The position numbers and the translations under genes were made by a program. The notes below the pieces were generated by a model that saw only the letters and a list, made by a program, of their open reading frames with translations, was not told the origin of the DNA and did no database searches. This document shows positions 26,072-33,588 of a stretch of DNA of 64,000 nucleotides, piece by piece (within the stretch, counting starts at the first letter, position 1; the number at the start of each line of letters is the position of its first letter). Where the stretch lies: the NCBI GenBank assembly GCA_021298355.1, contig JAJTEH010000010.1, forward strand, positions 1-64,000. The letters run 5' to 3'. The DNA comes from Flammeovirgaceae bacterium. GTDB taxonomy: Bacteria > Bacteroidota > Bacteroidia > Cytophagales > Cyclobacteriaceae.

Positions 26072-26782
26072 ATGCTTAAAAAATTAGTTGTTTTAACTGG
26101 CTCTGGAATTAGTGCCGAAAGTGGTATTCCCACTTTCAGGGCAGAAGATGGACTTTGGGCCGGATATAAAATAGAGGAAGTGGCCACCCCGGAAGCCTGG
26201 GCACGCGATCCGGCAAACGTGCTTGATTTTTATAACAAAAGAAGACAAAATGCAGCAGAAGCAGAACCCAACAAAGCTCATTATCTTCTAAGCAAACTTG
26301 AAGCATATTTTGATGTTAAAATAATTACACAAAATGTAGACGACCTTCATGAACGGGCCGGTTCTACACACGTAGTGCATCTGCATGGAAGTTTACATGA
26401 GTCGAGAAGCACAAAAACAGGACAAGTTTTCCCGGTAAAAAATAACATGCTAAACATGGGAGATTATTGCCCACAAGGCGCCCAACTACGCCCCAACATA
26501 GTATGGTTTGGTGAAGCAGTGCCTTTAATAGAAGAAGCAGCCGATCTGGTTTCTACTGCGGATTTATTTTTAATTGTGGGCACTTCTTTACAAGTTTATC
26601 CGGCTGCAGGGTTGTTTCGGTATTGCCGTTTCGATGCTTTAAAATTTCTGATTGATCCGGTAATTCCTGCAGAAGTACTAACCAGAAAAGAGTTTACCAT
26701 CTGGCAAGAAAAAGCCACAAGCGGAGTGGAAAAATTTTGTTTGCATGTTGCCCAACTCACCGGCAAAACAATAACCTTATAA
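26072..26782 (+). CDS. NAD-dependent protein deacylase, Sir2 family
   Basis: Removes acyl groups from lysines using NAD. From the ATG at 26072 the protein has 236 residues: GSGISAESGIPTFR at 10-23 (NAD binding), QNVDDLHERAG at 87-97, catalytic H105 in HLHG and GTSLQVYPAAG at 170-180. Y54 and R57 (FYNKRR) form the YxxR pair of class III sirtuins, which favour succinyl and malonyl groups. The usual four zinc cysteines are missing; only C133 remains in that region. The start codon directly follows the T run of the upstream RNA, so regulation through it is possible. coaX follows after six bases. Confidence 0.93.
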   Translation: MLKKLVVLTGSGISAESGIPTFRAEDGLWAGYKIEEVATPEAWARDPANVLDFYNKRRQNAAEAEPNKAHYLLSKLEAYFDVKIITQNVDDLHERAGSTHVVHLHGSLHESRSTKTGQVFPVKNNMLNMGDYCPQGAQLRPNIVWFGEAVPLIEEAADLVSTADLFLIVGTSLQVYPAAGLFRYCRFDALKFLIDPVIPAEVLTRKEFTIWQEKATSGVEKFCLHVAQLTGKTITL

Positions 26783-26788
26783 TGTTTT

Positions 26789-27565
26789 ATGAAAAGTTTG
26801 GTATTCGATATTGGAAATACAGACATAACAATTGGAGTTGGCTATGGAGCCGAATGGCAACACGTTTTCCGTTTACCATCCGACTTATCAAAAAAATCCG
26901 TTTATTATTTCGATTCTCTACGCACTTTATTTTTAGAACATCATTTGGCTTTTGATAAATTAGAGTTAGTTGTAATAAGTAGTGTTGTACCCGACCTTAC
27001 CGGCCAAATACAAGAGGCAATTCACAACCTTACAGAACAAAAAGCAATAGTACTACAAGCCGAAACATTTTCGAAACTTCCTATCACTGTTTTAAATCCT
27101 GAGCAAATAGGTTCCGACTTGGTTTGTAACGCACTAGCAGCATTCACTCATTACAAAACCGCTTGCCTTGTTGTAGATTTTGGCACGGCATTAACCTTTA
27201 CAACAATTACCGATGATGGACAGATCGCAGGGGTAGCCATATTACCAGGTTTAAAAACTTCTATAAAAGCATTAACACAAAACACAGCCCGACTTTTCGA
27301 AGTACCGCTTAAAGTTCCGGCCTCAGTGCTTGGAAAAGATACTACACACGCTATACAAGCAGGAGTGCTAATCGGTTATGAAGGATTAGTACTGCATATG
27401 ATAAACCGTATTAAAACTGAATTAAACAAACCCGACTTGCCAGTTATGGCAACAGGTGGTTTATCTTCTATTTTACCAATTGTAAAGGATACCTTTACTG
27501 ATGTAAACCCCATGCTAACGTTAGATGGTTTACGGCTGGCTGGTGAAATTTTAAAGTCCTCATGA
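26789..27565 (+). CDS. coaX: Type III pantothenate kinase
   Basis: Phosphorylates pantothenate in the first step of coenzyme A synthesis. The 258-residue protein is of the ASKHA fold: DIGNTDITIG at 7-16 as the phosphate loop, the VVDFGTALTFTTI block and GVAILPGLKTS, and a late ATGGLSS. The type III enzyme is feedback-resistant in known cases. It lies six bases behind the sirtuin gene and is convergent with the thioredoxin-like gene; the two stop codons are back to back with no base between. Confidence 0.93.
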   Translation: MKSLVFDIGNTDITIGVGYGAEWQHVFRLPSDLSKKSVYYFDSLRTLFLEHHLAFDKLELVVISSVVPDLTGQIQEAIHNLTEQKAIVLQAETFSKLPITVLNPEQIGSDLVCNALAAFTHYKTACLVVDFGTALTFTTITDDGQIAGVAILPGLKTSIKALTQNTARLFEVPLKVPASVLGKDTTHAIQAGVLIGYEGLVLHMINRIKTELNKPDLPVMATGGLSSILPIVKDTFTDVNPMLTLDGLRLAGEILKSS

Positions 27566-28096
27566 TTACTTAACAAGTGCATCTATCTTTTTTCTGAACG
27601 ATGCTTTGTTAAAATTTTCAACGCCTGTTTTATGCCAAACTATTTGCCCCTTTTTATCAATTAAAAAAGAAGATGGTATAGCTCTTACCTGCAATACTTT
27701 AGGAAAATTCTGATCGGGATAGTAAACAGGAAATGTAAAGTTGTTTTGCAATAAATAGTTATTCACTTTCTGATTGTCGCTTTGTTTATCTAAAGAAATA
27801 GCTACAATTTCGAAATCGGGATGAAGATAAGATTGCTGAAGTTTTTGCAAGGAAGGCAGCTCAGCTCTGCATGGCCCACACCAGGTTGCCCATAGATTAA
27901 CAAGAACTACTTTGCCTCGGTATTGATGAAAGGGTACACTTTTTTGATTCATATCTATTAGCGAGAAGGTATAAGAAACGGAGTCAGCAATAACTGAATT
28001 TACTCTGTATTGATTGCTAGCTGTAGTAACTAAAACAAACAAAGGAATAACAAAAATGAGCAGGTAAAGCGGCACTCTCAATTCTGGTAGTTTCAT
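27566..28096 (-). CDS. Membrane-anchored thioredoxin-like protein (TlpA/ResA type)
   Basis: A thiol-disulfide oxidoreductase of the cell envelope. From the ATG at 28096 it has 176 residues: an uncleaved membrane anchor at about 10-28, then a thioredoxin fold with the active site WCGPC (in LWATWCGPCRAELPSLQ) and a cis-proline region (VRAIPSSFLIDKKGQIV). TlpA-like proteins serve cytochrome c maturation or general disulfide reduction; no cytochrome genes are adjacent, so the partner is unknown. A start 33 bases further upstream is possible but would place polar residues ahead of the anchor. Confidence 0.88.
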   Translation of the reverse strand: MKLPELRVPLYLLIFVIPLFVLVTTASNQYRVNSVIADSVSYTFSLIDMNQKSVPFHQYRGKVVLVNLWATWCGPCRAELPSLQKLQQSYLHPDFEIVAISLDKQSDNQKVNNYLLQNNFTFPVYYPDQNFPKVLQVRAIPSSFLIDKKGQIVWHKTGVENFNKASFRKKIDALVK

Positions 28097-28163
28097 TTTG
28101 GCACAAAAGATGTGTAGTAAATTAAACAAATCTGATTAATTTCGTAAGTTAAATAGTCTGTAG

Positions 28164-29945
28164 ATGTTTAAAAATCTTCTTTTTTGCTTATTCGTTTTCG
28201 TGAGCTTTTTTGCAAATGCACAAAAAGTAAAATATAAGGACATTTATACCTGGTTGGCCAACAAACAGTATGACGAAGCAGAGCCATTCTTAAGAAAATA
28301 TGTTAAAGAAAATGACGATAATCCAAATGCATTTTTGTTTATGGGTTTGGTTTATGAACATAAATCCGGAAAGGCAGACGTACTAAAAGAATCTAAAATA
28401 CTTTTATCACATATTGATTCATCCATTCTTTTTTTTGATAAAGCATTTAAAACGGTTACTGAAAAAGAACTTAGAAAAAATGATGAATATTATGAAACGT
28501 TTAAACGCAGAGATTTAAGAACGGGTGAGTTTGGTGTTAAACTCAGTGATATTCAGTTTTTTCTCGAAAAGAAACAACAAGAGTTAAAAGAAAAAGCAGA
28601 TAAAGTAAAACTCACAACAACTTATTTTTATTTAGCCGATTCCCTATATCGGGGTACACAAGCCTTATATAAAAATCTGGTTGATAAGCATAAAACAAAC
28701 AAAAGTCTTATCCTGCAGTCTGATGAACAAACATTAAAACAACTTTCAGCTATAAGTTTAAAATTCGATTCTTGCACAAAAGCGTTCGGTATTTATAAAA
28801 CAAATGGAGTAGCTTTATCAAAAGGTAAGTACGATCAGAAAATTACGCTAAAAACTATCCAGGAAATAGAAATTGATGGACGTGAGGCATCAGATTTTTT
28901 CTCTAATTCACTAACACTGTGGGACTATAAAGTTTTTGCAGACGAGCAAGTGAAGATTATCAAAAATGGTTGGTTTCCTGTGCGCGACCAATGGGTAGCT
29001 TTAGACATTGAAATAAATAAAGTAAGAGCAAAACTCGAGAAAGACTCTGTTTCGATATCTGCTGATTTAAAAAAGATTCAGGAAAGATTTCCTATCGAGG
29101 CAAGTAAAAAAGTAGATGACAACTCTTTACCGCTTTTTGTGTTAACGGCAAAAGCCATAGAACTGCAATACAAATCTAACTTAATAGAAAATAAACCCTT
29201 ACGCGACTCGGCAGACGTATATCAAAAGTTAAAAGCAGCACAAATTGAGTTCAAAGCCATTACTAAACTCGATAGTTTAGTTTCTTCCTATAATTTGGAT
29301 GAAGTAGACAGGCGCTCTCTGGATTACAAACATTTTATAGAAAATACATTTAATAAGCCCACGATACTCAAAACATTTTTACGTGGTCTTCAAGAGTATG
29401 CACAAAGACAAAAAGAATTAAAAAAGTTTGAATTATCATTTAGAGAGAAAGCAACTAAATGGATACTATCTGACACAGATTCGGTTGCTTTATTTTTAAA
29501 TCCGGGAGAGCAGTATGCCTTTCAACCATTGTTGGTTTTGAATGATAAATTCACAACGGGCCTTCATTATAAAGATACCACAGATGTAAGTGGTTATTTG
29601 TTTAACATACCACCCAGCAGAAAGCCCGACTTGAAAGTTACTTTTAATCTCAATAAAAAATACTTTAGCAAGTACAGGCAGCCATTCACTAAAGGTTTGT
29701 TTGCAACAGATGCTGCAGCTCAGGTTTTCTTTGTTGTTATTTATTCAGAAAGCAAAACTGCCAAAGAAGGCAAACACCCTGTAACGGTGGCTAAAATTTA
29801 TCGAAGCGATGGGCTTGCATGGCAAAACGAATATTTAATAGATGGAGTACCTACTTCTGCAAATTTTATTTCTGGAGAATTATCGCTCAGCACGAATAAT
29901 GCATTAGTGTATACCATCGATAAAAATGGAAAACTTAAGCAATAA
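28164..29945 (+). CDS. Secreted TPR-like protein of unknown function
   Basis: 593 residues with a signal peptide (MFKNLLFCLFVFVSFFANAQ). The first ~80 residues contain TPR-like units (TWLANKQYDEAEPFLRKYV, NAFLFMGLVYEHK), the middle (about 85-420) is charged and helical with coiled-coil character, and the last ~150 residues look beta-rich (FFVVIYSESKTAKEGKHPVTV). A near-consensus -7 box TAATTTCG lies at 28137-28144, 20 bases before the ATG. It ends at a strong terminator. I recognise no family with a known role. Confidence 0.75.
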   Translation: MFKNLLFCLFVFVSFFANAQKVKYKDIYTWLANKQYDEAEPFLRKYVKENDDNPNAFLFMGLVYEHKSGKADVLKESKILLSHIDSSILFFDKAFKTVTEKELRKNDEYYETFKRRDLRTGEFGVKLSDIQFFLEKKQQELKEKADKVKLTTTYFYLADSLYRGTQALYKNLVDKHKTNKSLILQSDEQTLKQLSAISLKFDSCTKAFGIYKTNGVALSKGKYDQKITLKTIQEIEIDGREASDFFSNSLTLWDYKVFADEQVKIIKNGWFPVRDQWVALDIEINKVRAKLEKDSVSISADLKKIQERFPIEASKKVDDNSLPLFVLTAKAIELQYKSNLIENKPLRDSADVYQKLKAAQIEFKAITKLDSLVSSYNLDEVDRRSLDYKHFIENTFNKPTILKTFLRGLQEYAQRQKELKKFELSFREKATKWILSDTDSVALFLNPGEQYAFQPLLVLNDKFTTGLHYKDTTDVSGYLFNIPPSRKPDLKVTFNLNKKYFSKYRQPFTKGLFATDAAAQVFFVVIYSESKTAKEGKHPVTVAKIYRSDGLAWQNEYLIDGVPTSANFISGELSLSTNNALVYTIDKNGKLKQ

Positions 29946-29976
29946 AAAAACCGGGTTATTGCCCGGTTAGTTTTTT
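29943..29976. terminator. Bidirectional terminator
   Basis: AACCGGG and CCCGGTT pair across a six-base loop with A7 on one side and T6 on the other. It lies between the convergent TPR-like and DUF-like genes and overlaps the end of the latter. Confidence 0.88.
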
Positions 29977-30405
29977 CCAATCCTGAAACCTTAAATCAAT
30001 TCGGTTTTTAATTTTCTCGTAATTTTCCCACGTGTCTGTTACGTGGTATATAGATGGTAATCCTTTTACTAAGATTTCGTCATAATCGTTTCGGTATAAA
30101 CCACTTCCGTAATAATAATAAGTAAACATGTTGCCATGTTTGTTGAAGAGTTCAAAACCAAGGTAACCATCCCAAATTTCGCTTAATATAGTACAGGAAA
30201 TTTCTCTTCGTTTAAATCTGAATATCTGTACGGTCGCTTCTTCTTCAAAATAATCAGAGTACAATTCATGCTCTATGATCCAACCTAAATACATGCCTAT
30301 ATGAACATAAGCTTGTTCTATAGGCAACGAATCGGGGAAATTACCGAGGAAGTGTGTCTTGGCGTTATCGTAAATAGTTTTTTGTATTTCAGCTTTCTTT
30401 TCCAT
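29956..30405 (-). CDS. Cytoplasmic protein of an uncharacterised DUF-type family
   Basis: From the ATG at 30405 (MEKKAEIQ) the protein has 149 residues, with no signal or membrane segment. The segment PIEQAYVHIGMYLGWIIEHEL near 34-54 resembles a conserved HIGxxLxW motif of small Bacteroidota DUF proteins, some linked to contact-dependent toxin immunity; the resemblance is from memory and weak. The C-terminal part is rich in Y, W and D. It has no clear partner: a membrane protein gene precedes it by 47 bases on the same strand. Confidence 0.65.
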   Translation of the reverse strand: MEKKAEIQKTIYDNAKTHFLGNFPDSLPIEQAYVHIGMYLGWIIEHELYSDYFEEEATVQIFRFKRREISCTILSEIWDGYLGFELFNKHGNMFTYYYYGSGLYRNDYDEILVKGLPSIYHVTDTWENYEKIKNRIDLRFQDWKKLTGQ

Positions 30406-30452
30406 AGGCAAGAAGGTAGGTATCCGCACAAGATACTAAATTATGATAATTA

Positions 30453-31691
30453 TCAAGCAACCCGAAAAAAAAGATACGCAATGAAGATAGCTGCAACCGC
30501 ACCAGCTACATCTGCTAATAAACCTCCACTAATGGCATATCTTGTTTTTCGTATGTTAACTGAGCCGAAATAGACTGCTATTACATAAAATGTTGTTTCT
30601 GAACAACCTCTGAAAATACTGGCGAGATTTCCTGCAAACGAGTCGGGCCCTAAAGTTTTCGCTATGTCCATCATCATGGCACGAGATCCCTGTCCGGTTA
30701 ATGGTTTTAGAAAGGCAACTGGTAGTGCATCAACAAATGCCGTGTTGATATTTAACAACGTACCAAAAAAATAAACGAAGCCTTGCATAATGTAATCTAT
30801 AGCACCGCTTGTTCTAAACACAGCTATACCTACCAGCATGGCAACCAGATACGGAATTATTTTAATGGCCGTGTCGAAGCCTTCTTTTGCACCTTCAACA
30901 AATGTTTCGTAAAGCGGGATTTTCTTTTTTAAACCAAGTAAAACAAAACTCATGATGATGCTAAAGATGATTAAGCTCGAAATTATACTCGATTGTGTTT
31001 TCAGCATTTCTGGCGTAAGAGAAGAAAAGTATAGCATAACACCGCCAATGCTGCCTGTAAGAACAAGCAAGTAGGCTATCATTACTTTATCCCACTTTAA
31101 CTTCTGTTTAACAGATAAATAAACCAATCCGGCCATTGTGCTGAAAAATGTGGCGAATAACGTTGGTATAAAAATGCTAGTTGGATTAACTGAGCCCAAG
31201 GTGGCCCTGTCGGCTATAATAGTGATTGGTATAAGTGTAAGTCCGGAGGCATTCAATACCATAAAAGTTATCTGCGCATCAGATGCTGTATCTTTTACAG
31301 GATTTAATTCTTGTAACTCTTTCATGGCCTTTAATCCAAGCGGTGTAGCCGCATTATCCAGGCCAAGCATGTTAGCACTAAAGTTCATGATGATGGATCC
31401 ATTGGCAGGATGATCTGCCGGAACACTCGGGAACAAACGTTTGAAAAACGGCCCAATCAATTTCGAGAGGTAAATTACCAAACCTGCGCGTTCTCCTATT
31501 TTCATCAAACCTAACCACAATGCCATAACACCTGTTAGGTTAAGTGAAATTTCAAATCCGGTTTTCGAAGCTTGAAAAGTTGAATCGATTAATGCCGGAA
31601 ACAAACTGCCATCGCCAAAAAACAATAAGCGCACGAAGGCTATTAAAGCAGCACAAATAAAAAAAGCTGCCCACAAGTAGTTTAAAATCAT
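30453..31691 (-). CDS. SpmA/SpmB-like nucleoside-recognition membrane protein (fused)
   Basis: 412 residues with about ten membrane segments and two Gate (nucleoside recognition) domains. The N-terminal half matches SpmA (ALWLGLMKIGERAGLVIYLSK, then NMLGLDNAATPLGLKAM) and the C-terminal half SpmB (FVEGAKEGFDTAIKIIPYLVAMLVGIAVFR, then LKPLTGQGSRAMM). In Bacillus they are separate spore-maturation proteins; in non-sporulating Bacteroidota a fused form is common and its substrate is unknown. It stands alone on the minus strand. Confidence 0.87.
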   Translation of the reverse strand: MILNYLWAAFFICAALIAFVRLLFFGDGSLFPALIDSTFQASKTGFEISLNLTGVMALWLGLMKIGERAGLVIYLSKLIGPFFKRLFPSVPADHPANGSIIMNFSANMLGLDNAATPLGLKAMKELQELNPVKDTASDAQITFMVLNASGLTLIPITIIADRATLGSVNPTSIFIPTLFATFFSTMAGLVYLSVKQKLKWDKVMIAYLLVLTGSIGGVMLYFSSLTPEMLKTQSSIISSLIIFSIIMSFVLLGLKKKIPLYETFVEGAKEGFDTAIKIIPYLVAMLVGIAVFRTSGAIDYIMQGFVYFFGTLLNINTAFVDALPVAFLKPLTGQGSRAMMMDIAKTLGPDSFAGNLASIFRGCSETTFYVIAVYFGSVNIRKTRYAISGGLLADVAGAVAAIFIAYLFFRVA

Positions 31692-31768
31692 ACAGCAAGT
31701 TTAACCAAAACCACGTTACCTTTTTGATATATCTAGTATCAATAAAAGTTCAATTATGGTTTAAATAA

Positions 31769-31800
31769 TTTCAATTTTTATATCTAGAGAGTTAAGTTTG
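31769..31800 (+). promoter_or_regulatory. Promoter of the giant adhesin gene
   Basis: TTTC (31769-31772) and TAAGTTTG (31793-31800) are spaced by 20 bases; the second is an exact TAnnTTTG match. Transcription would start near 31807, 21 bases before the ATG at 31828. The alternative TTG start at 31798 lies inside the box and is excluded. Confidence 0.6.
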
Positions 31801-31827
31801 TTGTTTAAAATACCTAAAATCTGTCTT

Positions 31828-33141
31828 ATGGTTCGCTTTACGTCTGGAAAGAGATTGTCCCAAATCTTTGCTCTGACCATCCTTATTTTTTGTTATTCAC
31901 TTCAATCTGTTGCCCAAACAGGTCCAGGTGGTGTAGGAAATGCAACTGGTGCCAATAGCCAGCCAATTAATGTGCTTTGGCTAAGGGGAGATGCCGGTGT
32001 ATCAACCAGTGGCTCGTTAGTAGATACATGGGCAGATCAATCCGGAAACAGTAACAATGCTACAGGAGCCGGAGTTACACGCCCTACATTTAACGGCACA
32101 GATGCAAATTTTAATAGTTTGCCTTCTGTTACTTTTCCGAATACGGCAGCTTCAAACTTCTTTTTACAAGTTGCAGACAACGACAACCTGGATAACACCA
32201 ACAACTTGTCTGTGTTTGTGGTGTCGCGACCGATAACTACAACAACCATAAATGGTTTATTGTCTAAACGCTCAGCTGCAGCAACAGATCAATCGTATTT
32301 TTTTGAAATCACAAACGCCCTGCGTTATAGAGCTACCATTGCTACAGGTGCAACCAGCAACATGGTATCTGTAAATGCCACCGCCTCTCAAGCCAATGTG
32401 TTAAGTTTTATAATGAATGGCTCAACAAGAACAGGTCTTTTAAACGGTGGTAATAGCGCAACACCTGCTTCAGCAAGTTCAATTCCTAATACAACATCAA
32501 ATTTGTTTATAGGTAGTTACGATGCAATAACGAACAACAACTTCGAAGGCGAAATTTCTGAGGTAATAATATTTAGATCTACACTAAACTTACCACAACG
32601 CCAACTAATAGAAAATTATTTAAGTGCTAAATACAACATTACGCTCGCGGGAGGTGCCGATTTTTATGGTGGCGATGTAGCAGGAACGCCAACTTTCAAC
32701 CACGATTTTGATTTGGCCGGATTTGGCCAGCAAGGTGGCGAACAACATACCATTGGTAATTCGAGAGGTTTTATTGTTGCACCTGCCAACGGTACACTAA
32801 ATGCAAATGCAGAATATTTACTTACAGCACACAATGGCGCAGCAAACTCTGCGGTAACAACAAACTTAGGAACTGGCGGAGTAGTACAACGTTGGAACAG
32901 AACCTGGTATATTGATAAAACTACCCCGGGCACGTTAGATGCCGACTTAACGTTTGATTTTAGTGAAGGTATCAACGGACAGTTTCCGCAGAATAAAGAC
33001 AATTACGTTTTACTACGATTAAACACCGGAACAGGAAATTACGATGTAGTAACTTCTATTGCTTCCGGAGATAAAACTTTATCTGGCGACCAAATTACAT
33101 TTAGAGTTACCGATACTGATTTGTTAGCGGCAAAAAATTAA
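31828..33141 (+). CDS. 5' fragment of a giant T9SS surface protein, cut by a cassette
   Basis: A 437-residue frame from the ATG at 31828. It has a signal peptide (MVRFTSGKRLSQIFALTILIFCYSLQSVAQ) and a LamG/concanavalin-like region from about 45 (NVLWLRGDAGVST, VDTWADQSGNSNNATG, then ENYLSAKYNITL), a layout common at the N-terminus of Bacteroidota surface proteins. Codons after position 33123 belong to the inserted cassette and give the wrong end LAAKN. It has no T9SS sorting domain, so the product, if made, should stay in the periplasm. With the cassette removed the frame continues into the 3' fragment at 33589. Confidence 0.85.
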   Translation: MVRFTSGKRLSQIFALTILIFCYSLQSVAQTGPGGVGNATGANSQPINVLWLRGDAGVSTSGSLVDTWADQSGNSNNATGAGVTRPTFNGTDANFNSLPSVTFPNTAASNFFLQVADNDNLDNTNNLSVFVVSRPITTTTINGLLSKRSAAATDQSYFFEITNALRYRATIATGATSNMVSVNATASQANVLSFIMNGSTRTGLLNGGNSATPASASSIPNTTSNLFIGSYDAITNNNFEGEISEVIIFRSTLNLPQRQLIENYLSAKYNITLAGGADFYGGDVAGTPTFNHDFDLAGFGQQGGEQHTIGNSRGFIVAPANGTLNANAEYLLTAHNGAANSAVTTNLGTGGVVQRWNRTWYIDKTTPGTLDADLTFDFSEGINGQFPQNKDNYVLLRLNTGTGNYDVVTSIASGDKTLSGDQITFRVTDTDLLAAKN

Positions 33142-33271
33142 ATGCGGCAAAACATAATTCAGTTTATACTTTGCAGAAATTTTATTTCAAGATAAATCGG
33201 GCGTTTGCTTTAAAAGAGTAGAACCAATCGAGCAATAATTTCTGAACTTGAACTTTCGCACTTTTCAAGCA

Positions 33272-33415
33272 ATGAGAATTCAATCAGATAAAATCACTTT
33301 CAGTTTTTATATTGAAATATTTTCTTTTCAAGTCGTTCAGAGTTTTTGCTTTAAAAGATTTGGCCATCGGCAAGCAATATTGTTTTGCTTGGAACAACCG
33401 CGCATTTCAAGATAG
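33272..33415 (+). CDS. Small cassette ORF, 47 residues, doubtful
   Basis: An ATG at 33272 opens a 47-codon frame rich in F, I and Q and ending in ISR. Earlier in the cassette a 17-codon frame (33142-33195) also ends in ISR, and both contain RQ followed by I and L/F residues, so they look like two decayed copies of one unit. Neither has a recognisable domain. The ORF may be a remnant, or the cassette may not code for protein. Confidence 0.2.
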   Translation: MRIQSDKITFSFYIEIFSFQVVQSFCFKRFGHRQAILFCLEQPRISR

Positions 33416-33439
33416 AGTTCCAATACTCTAGAATTTTCA

Positions 33440-33588
33440 GCCGCTAACAACAGCTATTTGTTATGGCTTTTGTTTTGGCAAATGAAATGGGAATTAATAA
33501 ATTTAAAGAAACAAACTGCGAACTGACAGAGCACTTCGCGCACTAAAGCCACACCAAATAGCTTAGACCGATTGACGGAGTTTATACG
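33440..33588 (+). repeat. attC-like recombination site of the cassette
   Basis: GCCGCTAAC (33440-33448) is the left outer arm; its partner GTTAGCGGC is formed when the cassette circularises (G33588 plus 33124-33131). Inside, AGCTATTTG (33452-33460) pairs with CAAATAGCT (33555-33563), then after a 3 x 3 loop TGGCTTT (33464-33470) pairs with AAAGCCA (33545-33551). About 75 bases form the variable top. The spacer on the right is long (24 bases against 3 on the left), unlike canonical short attC sites. Confidence 0.7.

Larger units (their letters stand above)
33124..33588 (+). mobile_element. 465-bp integron-type cassette inserted in the adhesin gene
   Basis: The insert begins after G33123 (TTAGCGGC) and ends with G33588, followed by TTGGGA of the host. 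Both junctions are G|TT, the crossover form of integron integrases. Deleting 33124-33588 joins TTG to TTGGGA and gives the continuous reading VTDTDLL-GTLNLTTSP without a frameshift or stop. Joining the cassette ends gives GTTAGCGGC, the exact complement of GCCGCTAAC at 33440-33448, as expected for the outer arms of a folded attC. No transposase, terminal inverted repeat or sensible target duplication is present. The integrase must be encoded elsewhere. Cassette identity is inferred; the exact frame repair is directly visible. Confidence 0.8.

Noticed and set aside
33162-33587. GTTTATAC at 33162-33169 and 33580-33587 as a target-site duplication
   Set aside because: Removing the sequence between the two copies leaves the stop codon at 33139-33141 in place and does not restore the frame, whereas the G|TT boundaries do. 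The repeat is probably chance or part of the cassette.
33124-33588. Insertion sequence, MITE or group II intron as explanation for the insert
   Set aside because: No transposase, no terminal inverted repeats at the exact ends, no target duplication, no intron domain V or reverse transcriptase, and the length is too short for an intron.
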